Assembly: GCA_020199775.1 (NCBI GenBank)
Contig: JAIVJZ010000004.1
Coordinates: forward strand, 1 to 64,000
DNA length: 64,000 nt
Direction: 5' to 3'
Source: Acidobacteriota bacterium
GTDB lineage: Bacteria > Acidobacteriota > Blastocatellia > Pyrinomonadales > Pyrinomonadaceae
The notes beneath the pieces are model-generated. The model did no database searches. It was given only the letters and a program-made list of their open reading frames with translations, and was not told the origin of the DNA. Both the position numbers and the translations under genes were made by a program. Positions 8,272-16,188 of this stretch are shown here, piece by piece; position 1 is the stretch's first letter, and each line of letters begins with the position of its first letter.

Positions 8272-10566
8272 TCACTCGACCATAAATTTAGCGCGTTGCG
8301 TGGCGGTCGTCTTCGAGACGCGGTCGATGGCCGTGATCTGTAGGGCGTAGCTGCCGGTGGCAAGACCCGCGAGGGATAACTCGGCCGCGTAAGGGAGGCT
8401 CGTGAGGTCTGGCATGCCCTCCGTGTCGAGTTTGCGCAGGGGCGAGGTGATGACGGGCTGGTCGTCGCGGAATACTTGCACTTGCAGCGCGATGTCCGGC
8501 TTGTCGCCGCCGCCGCCGGGCGCGCGCGCCGCGTTGTAGATGTAGGTGAAGAAGCGCAGGCGCGAGGTGCGCGCGAGGCGTCGATCCACGATGATGGCGA
8601 CGGGGAGGGCGGCGTCGGGCGCGTCCTTCGCGGGCACGATCTCTCTGTTCGTTTGCTCTCCGAGAAAGACGCTGCTCAAGGCGAGTTTGCCCTTACCGAT
8701 GTCGGGGATTTCGATCCACTGCGTCGCGCTGCCGGTGCGCCCGCTGCGCGGTTCGCGTGCGGCGATGCGCACTTGATAGAGACCCGGCGCAATCGGCAGA
8801 TGCGTGCTGACGATAACGCGACTTGATTCGGACGAGGCGGGCGTCGCGTTCGGGGCGGCGGTTGCCGCGTTCGGCGTGACGCTCAGGCCGCGCTGGAAGG
8901 AGTTTTTGAGTTTGCCGCGCTCGTCGTAGAGCGCGCCGATTACTTCGACCTGCCCCGGTTGGGTTTTGTTGTCGGCGGCGGGCGCGCTGGCGGCGAGATC
9001 AACTTGAATGGAAGTGGTTAAGATCATACCGCGCGGCGGGAGGTTGAAGTAGTTGAGCGCGAGCGAGGTGGGGAGCGCGGCCTTCGGGTAGAGCGAATGC
9101 AGCGCGGCGATCAACTCTTTGTTCTGCGCTTTGCCTGCGGCGGCGGCGGGCGCGTCCTTCTCTCCGGCCTCTTTTCCCTTCGCGTCGTTCCCGCGCTTGG
9201 CTTCCTTGCCGCGCGCGGGTTCGGGGGGCGGCGTCGTGTAATAACCGCGCTGCACGTGCACGCTCACGTCCGCGCGATTTCGCACGCTCACTTCGATGCG
9301 CTGAAACCTGTTGCCGCCGCGCCCCTCCGCGACCTCCGGCCGCCACGCCAGCAGGTAATAGACGGAAGTCTCTTTGAACGCTTTGGTGAGGGCGTCCGAG
9401 AGGGCGTTCGTGTTGAGCAGCGCGCGCCCGCCGGTGTCGTCGGCGATGAGGCGCAGAGGCTCTTGCCGTGCGGTCGCCTCGTTGAGCGACGCGGAGGATA
9501 GTTGTCCGGTGAGGTCTGGCGCGGCGTCGCTCGAAGCGTCGGGCACGCCCGCCAAGTCCGCCGTCAAACCGCGCGCGTCGAGCGTGTAGACGACGACCCC
9601 GGCGCGCACCGCCGCGTCCGTCACGCGCCGCAGAGTGTCGCTCATGTCCGAACGCCGCATCTCGACGGGGAAGCCGTCGGAGATGAAATAGACGACCTTA
9701 CGACCGGGGAGCGGCGCGAGCGTGCGCAGCATGTGGCGCAGACCGTAGAGCGTGTTCATGGCCGCCGACGTGCTCGTCTGCACGAGTTGCGTCGCGCGCT
9801 GGCGCACCTGCGTCTCCGCCGACGAGCGCGCGCTCTGCTGGTTGCCGAAGACGGGGTTCTCTCTGAGCACGGCCTCGATGAAATAGTTGAGCACGTTCGG
9901 GTCGTTTTGGTCGATTGCCAGAGCCTGTAGCTCGGTCATCGCCGGGCGTTGGTGATCGCGCACGGTTACTTCGCGCGGGCTGAGGCGCGTGGCGGCGGCG
10001 CGCAGCACGCGCTTGTCGTCGGAGAGTTGTTGGAGGAATCCGAGTTGGTTGCTGGCGGTCGAGATGACGGCCTGATCATTTTGCCCCATCTGCTCGTCGA
10101 TGAAGCGGAGCAAGAGGTTGCGCGTGCGCGCGAGGCTGGCGGGCGAAAGATGCAGGTCGTCCACGAAGAAAAGGACGTTGCGCCCCCGGTCGAGCGGCCT
10201 CGCGGCGGCGACGTTCGCGTTGTTCGCCTGAGTTACTTTGACGCCCCCGCGCGCCGCCGCCAGTTGCGCATCCTCGTTGACGCTTCCGGCCAACACGCGC
10301 TCGAAGAATGAGATCGCCTGCGGTTTGCCGTTCACGCGCAACTCGAACTGTTCGGGTTTGAGGCCGTCAACAAACTTGCCCCCTTTGTCCAAGACGATCA
10401 CATCGGTTTGGACGAGTTCGGTGTTAACGCGAATGATTTCGTCGGAAGTTTCGGGCGGGGCGGTGGGCGAGGGCTGCTGTTGCGCGCCGACGCACGGGAC
10501 GAGCGACAGGCAAAGCGGGAGCAGCAGAAGCCTAGCGCGCCGGAAGGGAAAGATTTTTGAAAGCAT
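8272..10566 (-). CDS. VWFA-related acidobacterial-type secreted protein
   Basis: 764 residues. The start chosen at 10566 gives MLSKIFPFRRARLLLLPLCL, a signal peptide cleaved near VGAQQ. Residues about 30-100 (IRVNTELVQTDVIVLDKGGKFVDGL, in two parts) are the typical entry of the acidobacterial VWFA-domain family (TIGR03436 type). A von Willebrand A-like domain follows with NVLFFVDDLH, GRKVVYFISDGF and VYTLDARGL. A Lys/Glu/Ala-rich linker near 485-515 leads to a beta-rich C-terminal half. The first metal-site motif is FVDDLH rather than a clean DxSxS, so metal binding is uncertain. The protein is probably periplasmic or surface located; function unknown. It is transcribed alone, divergent from the ABC genes. 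Confidence 0.82.
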   Translation of the reverse strand: MLSKIFPFRRARLLLLPLCLSLVPCVGAQQQPSPTAPPETSDEIIRVNTELVQTDVIVLDKGGKFVDGLKPEQFELRVNGKPQAISFFERVLAGSVNEDAQLAAARGGVKVTQANNANVAAARPLDRGRNVLFFVDDLHLSPASLARTRNLLLRFIDEQMGQNDQAVISTASNQLGFLQQLSDDKRVLRAAATRLSPREVTVRDHQRPAMTELQALAIDQNDPNVLNYFIEAVLRENPVFGNQQSARSSAETQVRQRATQLVQTSTSAAMNTLYGLRHMLRTLAPLPGRKVVYFISDGFPVEMRRSDMSDTLRRVTDAAVRAGVVVYTLDARGLTADLAGVPDASSDAAPDLTGQLSSASLNEATARQEPLRLIADDTGGRALLNTNALSDALTKAFKETSVYYLLAWRPEVAEGRGGNRFQRIEVSVRNRADVSVHVQRGYYTTPPPEPARGKEAKRGNDAKGKEAGEKDAPAAAAGKAQNKELIAALHSLYPKAALPTSLALNYFNLPPRGMILTTSIQVDLAASAPAADNKTQPGQVEVIGALYDERGKLKNSFQRGLSVTPNAATAAPNATPASSESSRVIVSTHLPIAPGLYQVRIAAREPRSGRTGSATQWIEIPDIGKGKLALSSVFLGEQTNREIVPAKDAPDAALPVAIIVDRRLARTSRLRFFTYIYNAARAPGGGGDKPDIALQVQVFRDDQPVITSPLRKLDTEGMPDLTSLPYAAELSLAGLATGSYALQITAIDRVSKTTATQRAKFMVE

Positions 10567-10788
10567 CGCCGTCAGCCTGGGTGGAAGTGAAGGGACGTTA
10601 ACGAAAGCATCATAGCACCGGAGCGGGCGCGGCGCGAGAGCGAGTTGCGGCGCGCGCGGGCGGTAGAACTTTCGCCGCGCGTCGCCCGTATACAACGCCG
10701 CCGCTCGGGAAGGTTGAGAGAGACCGCATCCCGCGGCTTCATGGCGTTCGCAGCTTCACGGCGTCTGTTGTGAGGCGGAGGAAAATTC

Positions 10789-11703
10789 TTGAGTGAAAAC
10801 GGTGTGACCCTTGCGCTGACTCGCGTCTCGAAAAAGTTCGGCGAGTTTGTGGCGGTTGACGAACTGAGTCTCGAAGTTCGCGCCGGGCGGATTTTCGGCT
10901 TGATCGGGCCGAACGGCGCGGGCAAGACCACGACCATTCGCATGATCGTCAACATCCTCGCGCCCGATTCCGGCCGCATCGAACTCTTCGGCCAACAGAT
11001 GTCCGAGCGTCTACAGGATCGCATCGGCTATCTGCCGGAAGAGCGCGGCCTCTACAAAAAGATGCGCGTCGGCGATCAGTTGCGCTACTTCGGCGAGTTG
11101 AAAGGTCTGACGCGGCGCGAGGCCGAGACGCGTCTCGACCGCTGGCTCGAACGCCTGAAACTGTCCGAGTGGAAAACGCACAAGACCGACGAACTCTCGA
11201 AAGGCATGCAGCAGAAGATTCAGTTCATCGCCACCGTGATGCACGAACCCGACCTGCTCATCCTCGACGAAGTTTTCTCCGGCCTCGATCCGGTCAACGC
11301 CGAGTTGATGAAAGACGTGCTGCTCGAACTGAAGGCCGAACGCCGCACCATCATCTTCTCCACGCACATGATGTCGCAGGCCGAACAACTCTGCGACGAC
11401 ATCTGCCTCATCAACCGCTCGCGCAAGGTGCTGGAAGGAAGCCTGCGCGAGGTGAAGAGCGGTTTCGGCCGTCGCGCCGTCGCGCTGAGGGCCGAGGGCG
11501 GCGACGGCGCGCTCCGAGACGCGCGGCTCGTGGCGGGCGTCAAGCCTTACGGCGACTATCTGGAAGTCGTGTTGGCCGAAGGGGCGGACGCGCAGGAGTT
11601 GCTGCGCCGCCTCGTCGAGGGCGGGGCGCGCGTCACACGTTTCGAGCAGGTCGAGCCGAGTCTGCACGACATCTTTTTGCAGCAGGTGGGAGAAGGCGCA
11701 TGA
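10789..11703 (+). CDS. ABC transporter ATP-binding protein (NatA-like)
   Basis: 304-residue ATPase subunit of an ABC-2 exporter. Walker A is GPNGAGKTT, the signature is LSKGMQQK, Walker B is LLILDEVFSGLDP and the switch His is in FSTHMMSQAEQL. A C-terminal extension of about 80 residues (the DUF4162-like part) ends with EPSLHDIFLQQV, as in NatA-type proteins. The start is TTG 10789, supported by GGCGGAGGA eight bases upstream. The stop overlaps the permease ATG (ATGA), so the two are translationally coupled. Substrate unknown: Na+ extrusion is one possibility because of NatA/NatB resemblance, but drug or lipid export cannot be excluded. Confidence 0.9.
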   Translation: MSENGVTLALTRVSKKFGEFVAVDELSLEVRAGRIFGLIGPNGAGKTTTIRMIVNILAPDSGRIELFGQQMSERLQDRIGYLPEERGLYKKMRVGDQLRYFGELKGLTRREAETRLDRWLERLKLSEWKTHKTDELSKGMQQKIQFIATVMHEPDLLILDEVFSGLDPVNAELMKDVLLELKAERRTIIFSTHMMSQAEQLCDDICLINRSRKVLEGSLREVKSGFGRRAVALRAEGGDGALRDARLVAGVKPYGDYLEVVLAEGADAQELLRRLVEGGARVTRFEQVEPSLHDIFLQQVGEGA

Positions 11704-13061
11704 AGAAACTGCTGGTCATCATCCGGCGCGAATACCTCGGCCGCCTCCGCACGAAAGGCTTCGTGATTTCGTCGCTGCTCGGCCCCATCATCATGATCGG
11801 CTTCGCGGTCGTGCCCGGCCTGCTCATCTCGATGAAGACGGGCGGCGCGACGAAGGTCGCCATCGTTGACCTCACGGGGAAAATGTACGAGGGCGTGCGC
11901 GAGTCGATTCTGAGGAGCCGTGCTGACGAAGGCTTGGACGGCGAGCGCGGGGAGCAGCCGTCTTCGGTCGCCGCCACGCCGGGTCGGGAGGCGCAACTAC
12001 GCCGGCAGGCGTCCGCTTTGCTCGGCTCCCACTACGAGGTGGAGCAGGCGGCGACCGGCGGGCGTTCGCTCGAAGAGATCAAGAGCGAGTTGAACGCGCG
12101 CGTGCGGAAAGGCGAGTTGAGCGTCTATCTCGTGCTGCCCGAAAAGATTTTGGCGGAGGGACGCGCCGAATATTACGGGCGCAACTTGAGCGACCCCGTC
12201 ACCACTTTACAACTGCGCCGCAGTTTGAACCGCGCCGTCTTCGAGCAACGTTTGCGCGAGGCGAACATAGATCAGGTGCGCGTGCGCGAGTTGTCGAAAG
12301 AGATCGAGTTGGAGACGACGAAGGTGAGCGAAGGCGGGCTTGAGCGCGACAGCGGCGGCGGCTTCGGGCTGGCGATGTTCGTCGGCCTCTTCATCTACAT
12401 GGCGATCCTGATGTACGGGCAGGTCATTCTCTCTTCGGTGGTGGAAGAGAAGACGACGCGCGTGTCGGAGGTGCTTTTCTCGTCGGTCAAACCGTTTCAC
12501 CTGATGTTGGGGAAACTCTTGGGCGTCTCGCTCGTCGCGATCACGCAATACTTGATCTGGGCGGTGGCGTTCGCGGCGTTCACGCTCTACGGCGTCGGGA
12601 TGCTGGCGGCGAGCGGGATGAACGTGCCGCTGCCGCGCCTGCCGCTCTCTTTCGCCGTCTACGCGCTCGTGTTTTTCGTCGTCGGGTTTTTGATGTACGC
12701 CACGATCTACATGCTCGTCGCCGCGATGGTGACGACGGAGAAAGAGGCGGGGCAGATGGCGATGCCCGTGATCTTCCTCTCCGTGATCAGCATCTATCTG
12801 GCGTTCCCCGTCATCCGTAGCCCGAACTCGTCTTTCGCCTTCTGGGTCTCCATCGCGCCCTTCTTCTCGCCGATCACGATGCTCGTCCGTATCCTGACGG
12901 AGACGCCTCCCTTCTGGCAGATCGCGCTCTCGCTCGGCGTCGGGCTGGCGAGCATCGTCTTCTTCGTCTGGGTGGCGGCGCGCATCTACCGCGTCGGCAT
13001 GTTGATGTACGGCAAGAGCGCGAGCCTCCCCGAAGTCGTGCGCTGGTTCAGGCAGACTTGA
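11700..13061 (+). CDS. ABC-2 type permease (NatB-like)
   Basis: 453 residues. One N-terminal membrane segment (FVISSLLGPIIMIGFAVVPGLL) is followed by an extracytoplasmic domain of about 180 residues and a C-terminal block of five or six membrane segments starting near GLAMFVGLFIYMAILMYG. The motif VVEEKTTRVSEVLFSSVKP is typical of ABC-2 permeases of the NatB/YhaP group. The ATG overlaps the ATPase stop by 4 bp. It forms the membrane half of the exporter with the preceding gene; the transported substrate is not deducible. Confidence 0.9.
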   Translation: MKKLLVIIRREYLGRLRTKGFVISSLLGPIIMIGFAVVPGLLISMKTGGATKVAIVDLTGKMYEGVRESILRSRADEGLDGERGEQPSSVAATPGREAQLRRQASALLGSHYEVEQAATGGRSLEEIKSELNARVRKGELSVYLVLPEKILAEGRAEYYGRNLSDPVTTLQLRRSLNRAVFEQRLREANIDQVRVRELSKEIELETTKVSEGGLERDSGGGFGLAMFVGLFIYMAILMYGQVILSSVVEEKTTRVSEVLFSSVKPFHLMLGKLLGVSLVAITQYLIWAVAFAAFTLYGVGMLAASGMNVPLPRLPLSFAVYALVFFVVGFLMYATIYMLVAAMVTTEKEAGQMAMPVIFLSVISIYLAFPVIRSPNSSFAFWVSIAPFFSPITMLVRILTETPPFWQIALSLGVGLASIVFFVWVAARIYRVGMLMYGKSASLPEVVRWFRQT

Positions 13062-13163
13062 AGGCCGCCGGTCGCCCGTTGTTTGTGGTTCACGGGTTAA
13101 TTGCTAAAGTGACTGACGCGACGCTGACGGGTTGAGACGGACGACCGACCACGGACGTTTATT

Positions 13164-13730
13164 ATGGGCACAGAGATCGAGAAGAAGTATCGTGTAAGTT
13201 CGGGAGAGGCCGCGGGTTTGCGCGACCGTCTGCGCGCGGCCGGGGCGGAGGCGCGCGGCGAGGAATTTGAAGAGAATACTTTGTACGCGGGGCCGGGGCT
13301 CGAACAGGGAAATCGCGTGTTGCGCTTGAGACGCGTGCGCGGCGGCCGCTCGGTCTTCACGTTCAAAGAGAGCATGGCCGGTGAGGCGGGCATCAAGCGA
13401 CGGCGCGAAGACGAGACGGCCGTCTCAGACCCCGAAGCCCTCGCCGCCATCCTCGGCGCGCTCGGCTACACGCCCGCCGCCGTCTATGAGAAACGCAGGG
13501 AGACGTGGCTGGTGGCGGGCGTCGAAGTCGTGTTGGACGAATTGCCGTTCGGCCAATTCGTCGAGATCGAAGGGACGGAGGAGTCCATCCTTGAGGCCGA
13601 GCGATTGCTGGAACTGGCCGCGACGCGCGTCGAGCCGAAGTCTTACCCGCAGTTGACGCTCGAACACGGGACGCGCCGGGGCGCGCTCGTCGAGATACGA
13701 TTCGAGAAGGGAGAACATGAAAATGGCTGA
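13164..13730 (+). CDS. CYTH domain protein (class IV adenylate cyclase / triphosphatase-like)
   Basis: 188 residues forming a CYTH triphosphate tunnel fold. The defining N-terminal ExExK signature appears as EIEKKYRV. It is followed by strands rich in basic residues (GNRVLRLRRVRGG, FTFKESM, KRRRED) and acidic tunnel residues (EVVLDELPFGQFVEIEG). Members hydrolyse tripolyphosphate or thiamine triphosphate, or make cAMP; which applies cannot be decided here. The gene overlaps the next one by 14 bp, suggesting coupled expression with the thioredoxin-fold selenoprotein candidate. Confidence 0.85.
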   Translation: MGTEIEKKYRVSSGEAAGLRDRLRAAGAEARGEEFEENTLYAGPGLEQGNRVLRLRRVRGGRSVFTFKESMAGEAGIKRRREDETAVSDPEALAAILGALGYTPAAVYEKRRETWLVAGVEVVLDELPFGQFVEIEGTEESILEAERLLELAATRVEPKSYPQLTLEHGTRRGALVEIRFEKGEHENG

Positions 13731-14145
13731 CGAAAGGCGCGAGAGTTCGCACCCGCATTTCAACGACCGCGGCGCGGTGCGCTGGCACACGCGGCTGGCC
13801 GACGCGCTCGCCGAAGCGAAGCGCGAAGGGAAGTTCGTCTTCGTCGAGTACGGGCGTTACGCTTGAGGCAACTGCCGCGCCCTCGTCGAGGGCATCATCC
13901 CGCAAACTTCCATCGCCTCTCTGCTCAACGAACACTTCGTCTGTTTGGCCTCCAACTGCGACCGGCCTGAACCGGAGATCAACGCCATCGGCGCGCGGCA
14001 CATGGCTCACGCGCGTGCGTTGCCGTTCTGCCTCTACCTCGACGCCGACGGGAATTTTGTTCACGGCACGCAGGGCGGCCTCTCGGTCTATTCGTTCCGC
14101 GAGGATTTAGAGCGCGTGAGCAAAAGCCGTCACGCCTCCGGTTGA
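13717..14145 (+). CDS. Candidate selenoprotein: thioredoxin-fold protein with UxxC motif (in-frame TGA)
   Basis: One 142-residue frame from ATG 13717 (Shine-Dalgarno AAGGGAGA) to TGA 14143-14145, interrupted only by TGA at 13864-13866. Read as selenocysteine (residue 50), it gives FVFVEYGRYA-U-GNCRALVEGI: a thioredoxin-type active site U-G-N-C at the expected place after the first beta strand. The rest of the fold follows, including RARALPFCLYLDADGNF (a likely cis-Pro in ALPF) and GGLSVYSFREDL. Both sides of the TGA have the codon usage of neighbouring genes and form one continuous domain. A hairpin lies 12 bases behind the TGA (separate entry). It overlaps the CYTH gene by 14 bp. Alternatives: a nonsense mutation or sequencing error changing TGC to TGA. 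selA/selB/selC/selD are not in this window. Confidence 0.72.
13864..13893 (+). promoter_or_regulatory. Candidate bacterial SECIS element
   Basis: The in-frame TGA at 13864 is followed by a hairpin GCCCTC-GTC-GAGGGC (13879-13893): six perfect G/C-rich pairs with a G at the first loop position. The apical loop starts 19 bases after the TGA, inside the short distance range known for bacterial SECIS elements. The same bases also encode conserved-looking protein sequence. The tri-nucleotide loop is smaller than in classic SECIS examples, so the structure needs testing. Confidence 0.5.
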
Positions 14146-14151
14146 ATCAAG

Positions 14152-14658
14152 ATGAACTTGTCTTACATCTCTCCGAAAGCGACGGTCAGGGAGAGCCCCA
14201 TTCAGGGGCGCGGGCTGTTCGCGGTCGAGGCGTTCGGGAAAGATGAGATCGTCGCGGTTAAAGGCGGCCACGTCTTCGACCGCCGCACGCTGCGCGAGGT
14301 TGAGCCCGCGCTCGGCGCGGCCGAGATACAGATCGGCGAAGACCTCTTCATCGGCCCGCTGGCGGAGGGCGAACGCGAGGGGAGCATGATCTACAGCAAC
14401 CACTCGTGCGAACCGAACATCGGCGTGCGCGGCCAGATCATCTTCGTCGCCATGCGCGACATCGAAGCTGGCGAAGAGTTGACGCACGACTGGGCGATGA
14501 CCGACGACGACACAGGCCGGATGGAGTGCCGCTGCGGCGCGCGTGCCTGCCGGAAGACGGTCACGGGGCAGGATTGGCGGCGCAAAGAGTTACAGGAAAA
14601 GTATGGGCATTACATGTCGTGGTACTTGCTGGAAAAGATCAAGCAAGCGGACGGTTGA
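14152..14658 (+). CDS. SET domain-containing protein
   Basis: 168 residues with a compact SET methyltransferase fold. Motifs in order: QGRGLFAVEAFGKDEIV (N-terminal SET strand), YSNHSCEPNIGV (the NHSC core that binds S-adenosylmethionine and forms the pseudoknot), GEELTHDWAM (catalytic region, with DW replacing the usual DY) and a post-SET-like cysteine cluster (ECRCGARACRK). Bacterial proteins of this size often methylate lysines of ribosomal or other proteins, but the target is unknown. It lies 6 bp after the selenoprotein candidate, so co-transcription is likely. Confidence 0.85.
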   Translation: MNLSYISPKATVRESPIQGRGLFAVEAFGKDEIVAVKGGHVFDRRTLREVEPALGAAEIQIGEDLFIGPLAEGEREGSMIYSNHSCEPNIGVRGQIIFVAMRDIEAGEELTHDWAMTDDDTGRMECRCGARACRKTVTGQDWRRKELQEKYGHYMSWYLLEKIKQADG

Positions 14659-14963
14659 AATTTCCACGCGCCACGGCCTTCTCTCAAATCTCCGCGCAGA
14701 TATTCGGCGGGCGAAGCAGATAGTACAAATCAATTAGCACACTATCCGAGACAGGCGTCGAGGTTAAGCGACGCGGCGCGCCGTCTCAAGTATGGATAAA
14801 GGACGCGCTGCATCCCCATCGTACACGGGTTTGAAGCCGTGGCGGGGAGTACGCGGCTTTTACTAAGAAACTCGGTGCGCGCGGGCGTTCGGCGCATGGC
14901 ACGTCGGTTGCGCTCAAATCGAGGCAGTTAAAGACAATTCTGCTTAAATTGGGGGAGATAAAA
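14659..14963. other. Intergenic region, 305 bp
   Basis: No gene, tRNA or recognised riboswitch is visible. A weak hairpin with AAGCCG / CGGCTT arms followed by TTTAC lies near 14832-14862 and could end transcription from the SET gene. The last 40 bases are AT-richer and lead into the strong ribosome binding site (GGGGGAGA) of the next gene. Confidence 0.4.
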
Positions 14964-15605
14964 ATGATAAAACGTTTTTCAGTGAGCCTGGGTGCGCTGG
15001 CTCTGTCTATTCTGGCCGCCGGGTGCGGCGGCAGTGATAACGCTAACATGGGAAACACTAACGCGGCCGCGGCCAACGCCAACACGACCGCCACGACCGG
15101 GACGATGCCGATGACCGGCGGCGCGGACGGCGAGGTCGTGACGACCGAAGCGGATGGCGTGCGCACGCAGACGCGCACTTTCAAAAACAACCCGCGCGTC
15201 GAGCGAGTCGTCGTCACGACGGACACGAGAAGCGGCAAGCGCACGGCGCGCGTCTACACGACCGGCGGACAGGTGCGCGACCTGCCGGAGAGTGAAGTTG
15301 ACCGTGCTTTGACGGCGACGGGTGATGCCGTGGCCGACGCCGCCGGGGCTGTCGCCGACAAGGCGGAGGACGTGGGGCGCGGCGCGGCTGACAAGGCCGA
15401 AGATGTCGGGCGCGGTGTGGCCGACAAAGCCGAAGACGTGGGGCGCGGCGTGGCCGATAAAGCTGAAGACGTGGGGCGCGGCGCGGCCGACAAGGCCGAA
15501 GATGTAGGCCGTCCGGTCGTCAAAGGCGCGAAGAAAGTCGGCGAGAAGACCGTCAGCGGCGCGAAGAAAGTCGGCGGCGCGGTTAAAGACGCAGTGACGC
15601 CGTAA
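14964..15605 (+). CDS. Lipoprotein with 11-residue amphipathic repeats (LEA-like)
   Basis: 213 residues. ATG 14964 has the Shine-Dalgarno GGGGGAGA. The signal peptide ends in a lipobox (ILAAGCGG), followed by an Asn/Ala/Thr-rich tether (NANMGNTNAAAANANTT). A middle part (about 55-120) contains two VVTT(D/E) segments. Residues about 131-185 hold five tandem copies of an 11-residue unit, ADKAEDVGRG plus A or V, followed by KGAKKVGEKTVSGAKKVG. The 11-residue period with alternating small, Lys and Asp/Glu positions resembles group 3 LEA repeats and predicts an amphipathic helix. A role in envelope stress or desiccation is only inferred. A terminator follows. Confidence 0.75.
   Translation: MIKRFSVSLGALALSILAAGCGGSDNANMGNTNAAAANANTTATTGTMPMTGGADGEVVTTEADGVRTQTRTFKNNPRVERVVVTTDTRSGKRTARVYTTGGQVRDLPESEVDRALTATGDAVADAAGAVADKAEDVGRGAADKAEDVGRGVADKAEDVGRGVADKAEDVGRGAADKAEDVGRPVVKGAKKVGEKTVSGAKKVGGAVKDAVTP
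15354..15518 (+). repeat. 33-bp coding tandem repeat, five copies
   Basis: Five consecutive 33-bp units encode the 11-residue repeat of the lipoprotein. Units differ mainly at third codon positions (GAC/GAT, AAG/AAA, GTC/GTG/GTA), so the protein sequence is conserved better than the DNA. The last unit ends in Pro instead of Gly. Confidence 0.9.
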
Positions 15606-15635
15606 ACAAACTCGCCGTCAAGCGAAAGTACAAAG

Positions 15636-15698
15636 AGAAGGGCGACGGTTGGGCGCGGCGTTGACGCGCTCGCGCGCAACCGTCGCCCTTCTACTTTT
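15636..15698 (+). terminator. Terminator after the LEA-like lipoprotein gene
   Basis: Inverted repeat AGAAGGGCGACGGTTG (15636-15651) / CAACCGTCGCCCTTCT (15677-15692), extended by GCGCG pairs towards the loop, followed by ACTTTTATC. The stem is about 20 bp. Confidence 0.7.
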
Positions 15699-15797
15699 AT
15701 CGCCAGCCCGCCCGCAGCCTCGGCCGCGCGAAGTGCTATAATTTGCCCGCGCGCCCGCCCGTGGCGCGAGCGTATTCTCGGACGAAGGAGTCTGGTT

Positions 15798-16094
15798 TTG
15801 ACGGATAACCAACGCTTCACACTCATCTGCCCCTGTTGCGAATCCACCCTCATCATAGACGCCCAGACCGGCGCGCTCATCTCGCACGAAGAGAAGACCA
15901 AGCCCATCGCTTCGTTCGAGGAGATGGCGAAAGGTCTGGAGCGGCAGAAGCAGACGCGCGACCAAATCTTCGCGCAGGAACTCGGGTCGCTCAAAGACCG
16001 CGAGCGCATCCTCGACGAAAAGTTTCGCGAGGCCATGAAGCGCGCCGAGAAGGATAAAGACACGCCCTATCGCAACCCGCTCGACCTGGACTGA
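15798..16094 (+). CDS. Small CPCC zinc-ribbon-like hypothetical protein with coiled coil
   Basis: 98 residues. A short N-terminal metal-binding-like knuckle (LICPCCESTLIIDAQTG) is followed by a charged, helical region (residues about 40-90, EEMAKGLERQKQTRDQI) likely to form a coiled coil. The start TTG 15798 is preceded by GAAGGAG at a good distance. Only one CxxC pair is present, so metal binding would need a second molecule. Function unknown. It ends at a shared bidirectional terminator. Confidence 0.7.
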   Translation: MTDNQRFTLICPCCESTLIIDAQTGALISHEEKTKPIASFEEMAKGLERQKQTRDQIFAQELGSLKDRERILDEKFREAMKRAEKDKDTPYRNPLDLD

Positions 16095-16121
16095 CGACGC
16101 GCGGCCGCGCTGCTGAAAACT

Positions 16122-16178
16122 AAAAGGCGCACCGGCGCGAGAGGTGAGTGAATCTTCCTTTCGCGCCGGTGCGCCTTA
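16122..16178. terminator. Bidirectional terminator between convergent genes
   Basis: Perfect inverted repeat AAAGGCGCACCGGCGCGA (16123-16140) / TCGCGCCGGTGCGCCTT (16161-16177) between the stop of the CPCC gene (+) and the stop of the Cys-rich gene (-). A and T tracts are short. Confidence 0.8.
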
Positions 16179-16188
16179 CTATTTAGAG

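Noticed and set aside
8166..8285. 39-codon frame after serA with a GGTGGCGGG upstream
   Set aside because: It runs into the 3' end of the convergent VWFA gene and contains a recent-looking local duplication (CTCGGCGGCGCGCTCT); no recognisable product.
13717..14145. Reading the thioredoxin-fold gene as a pseudogene split by a nonsense mutation
   Set aside because: The single stop replaces exactly the redox cysteine, the rest of the frame is intact, and a hairpin follows the TGA; selenocysteine explains this better. The pseudogene reading is kept as an alternative in the entry.
15254..16063. 269-codon minus-strand frame with PTSSALSA repeats
   Set aside because: It is the mirror of the 33-bp coding repeats of the LEA-like lipoprotein; the plus frame has a signal peptide and a ribosome binding site.
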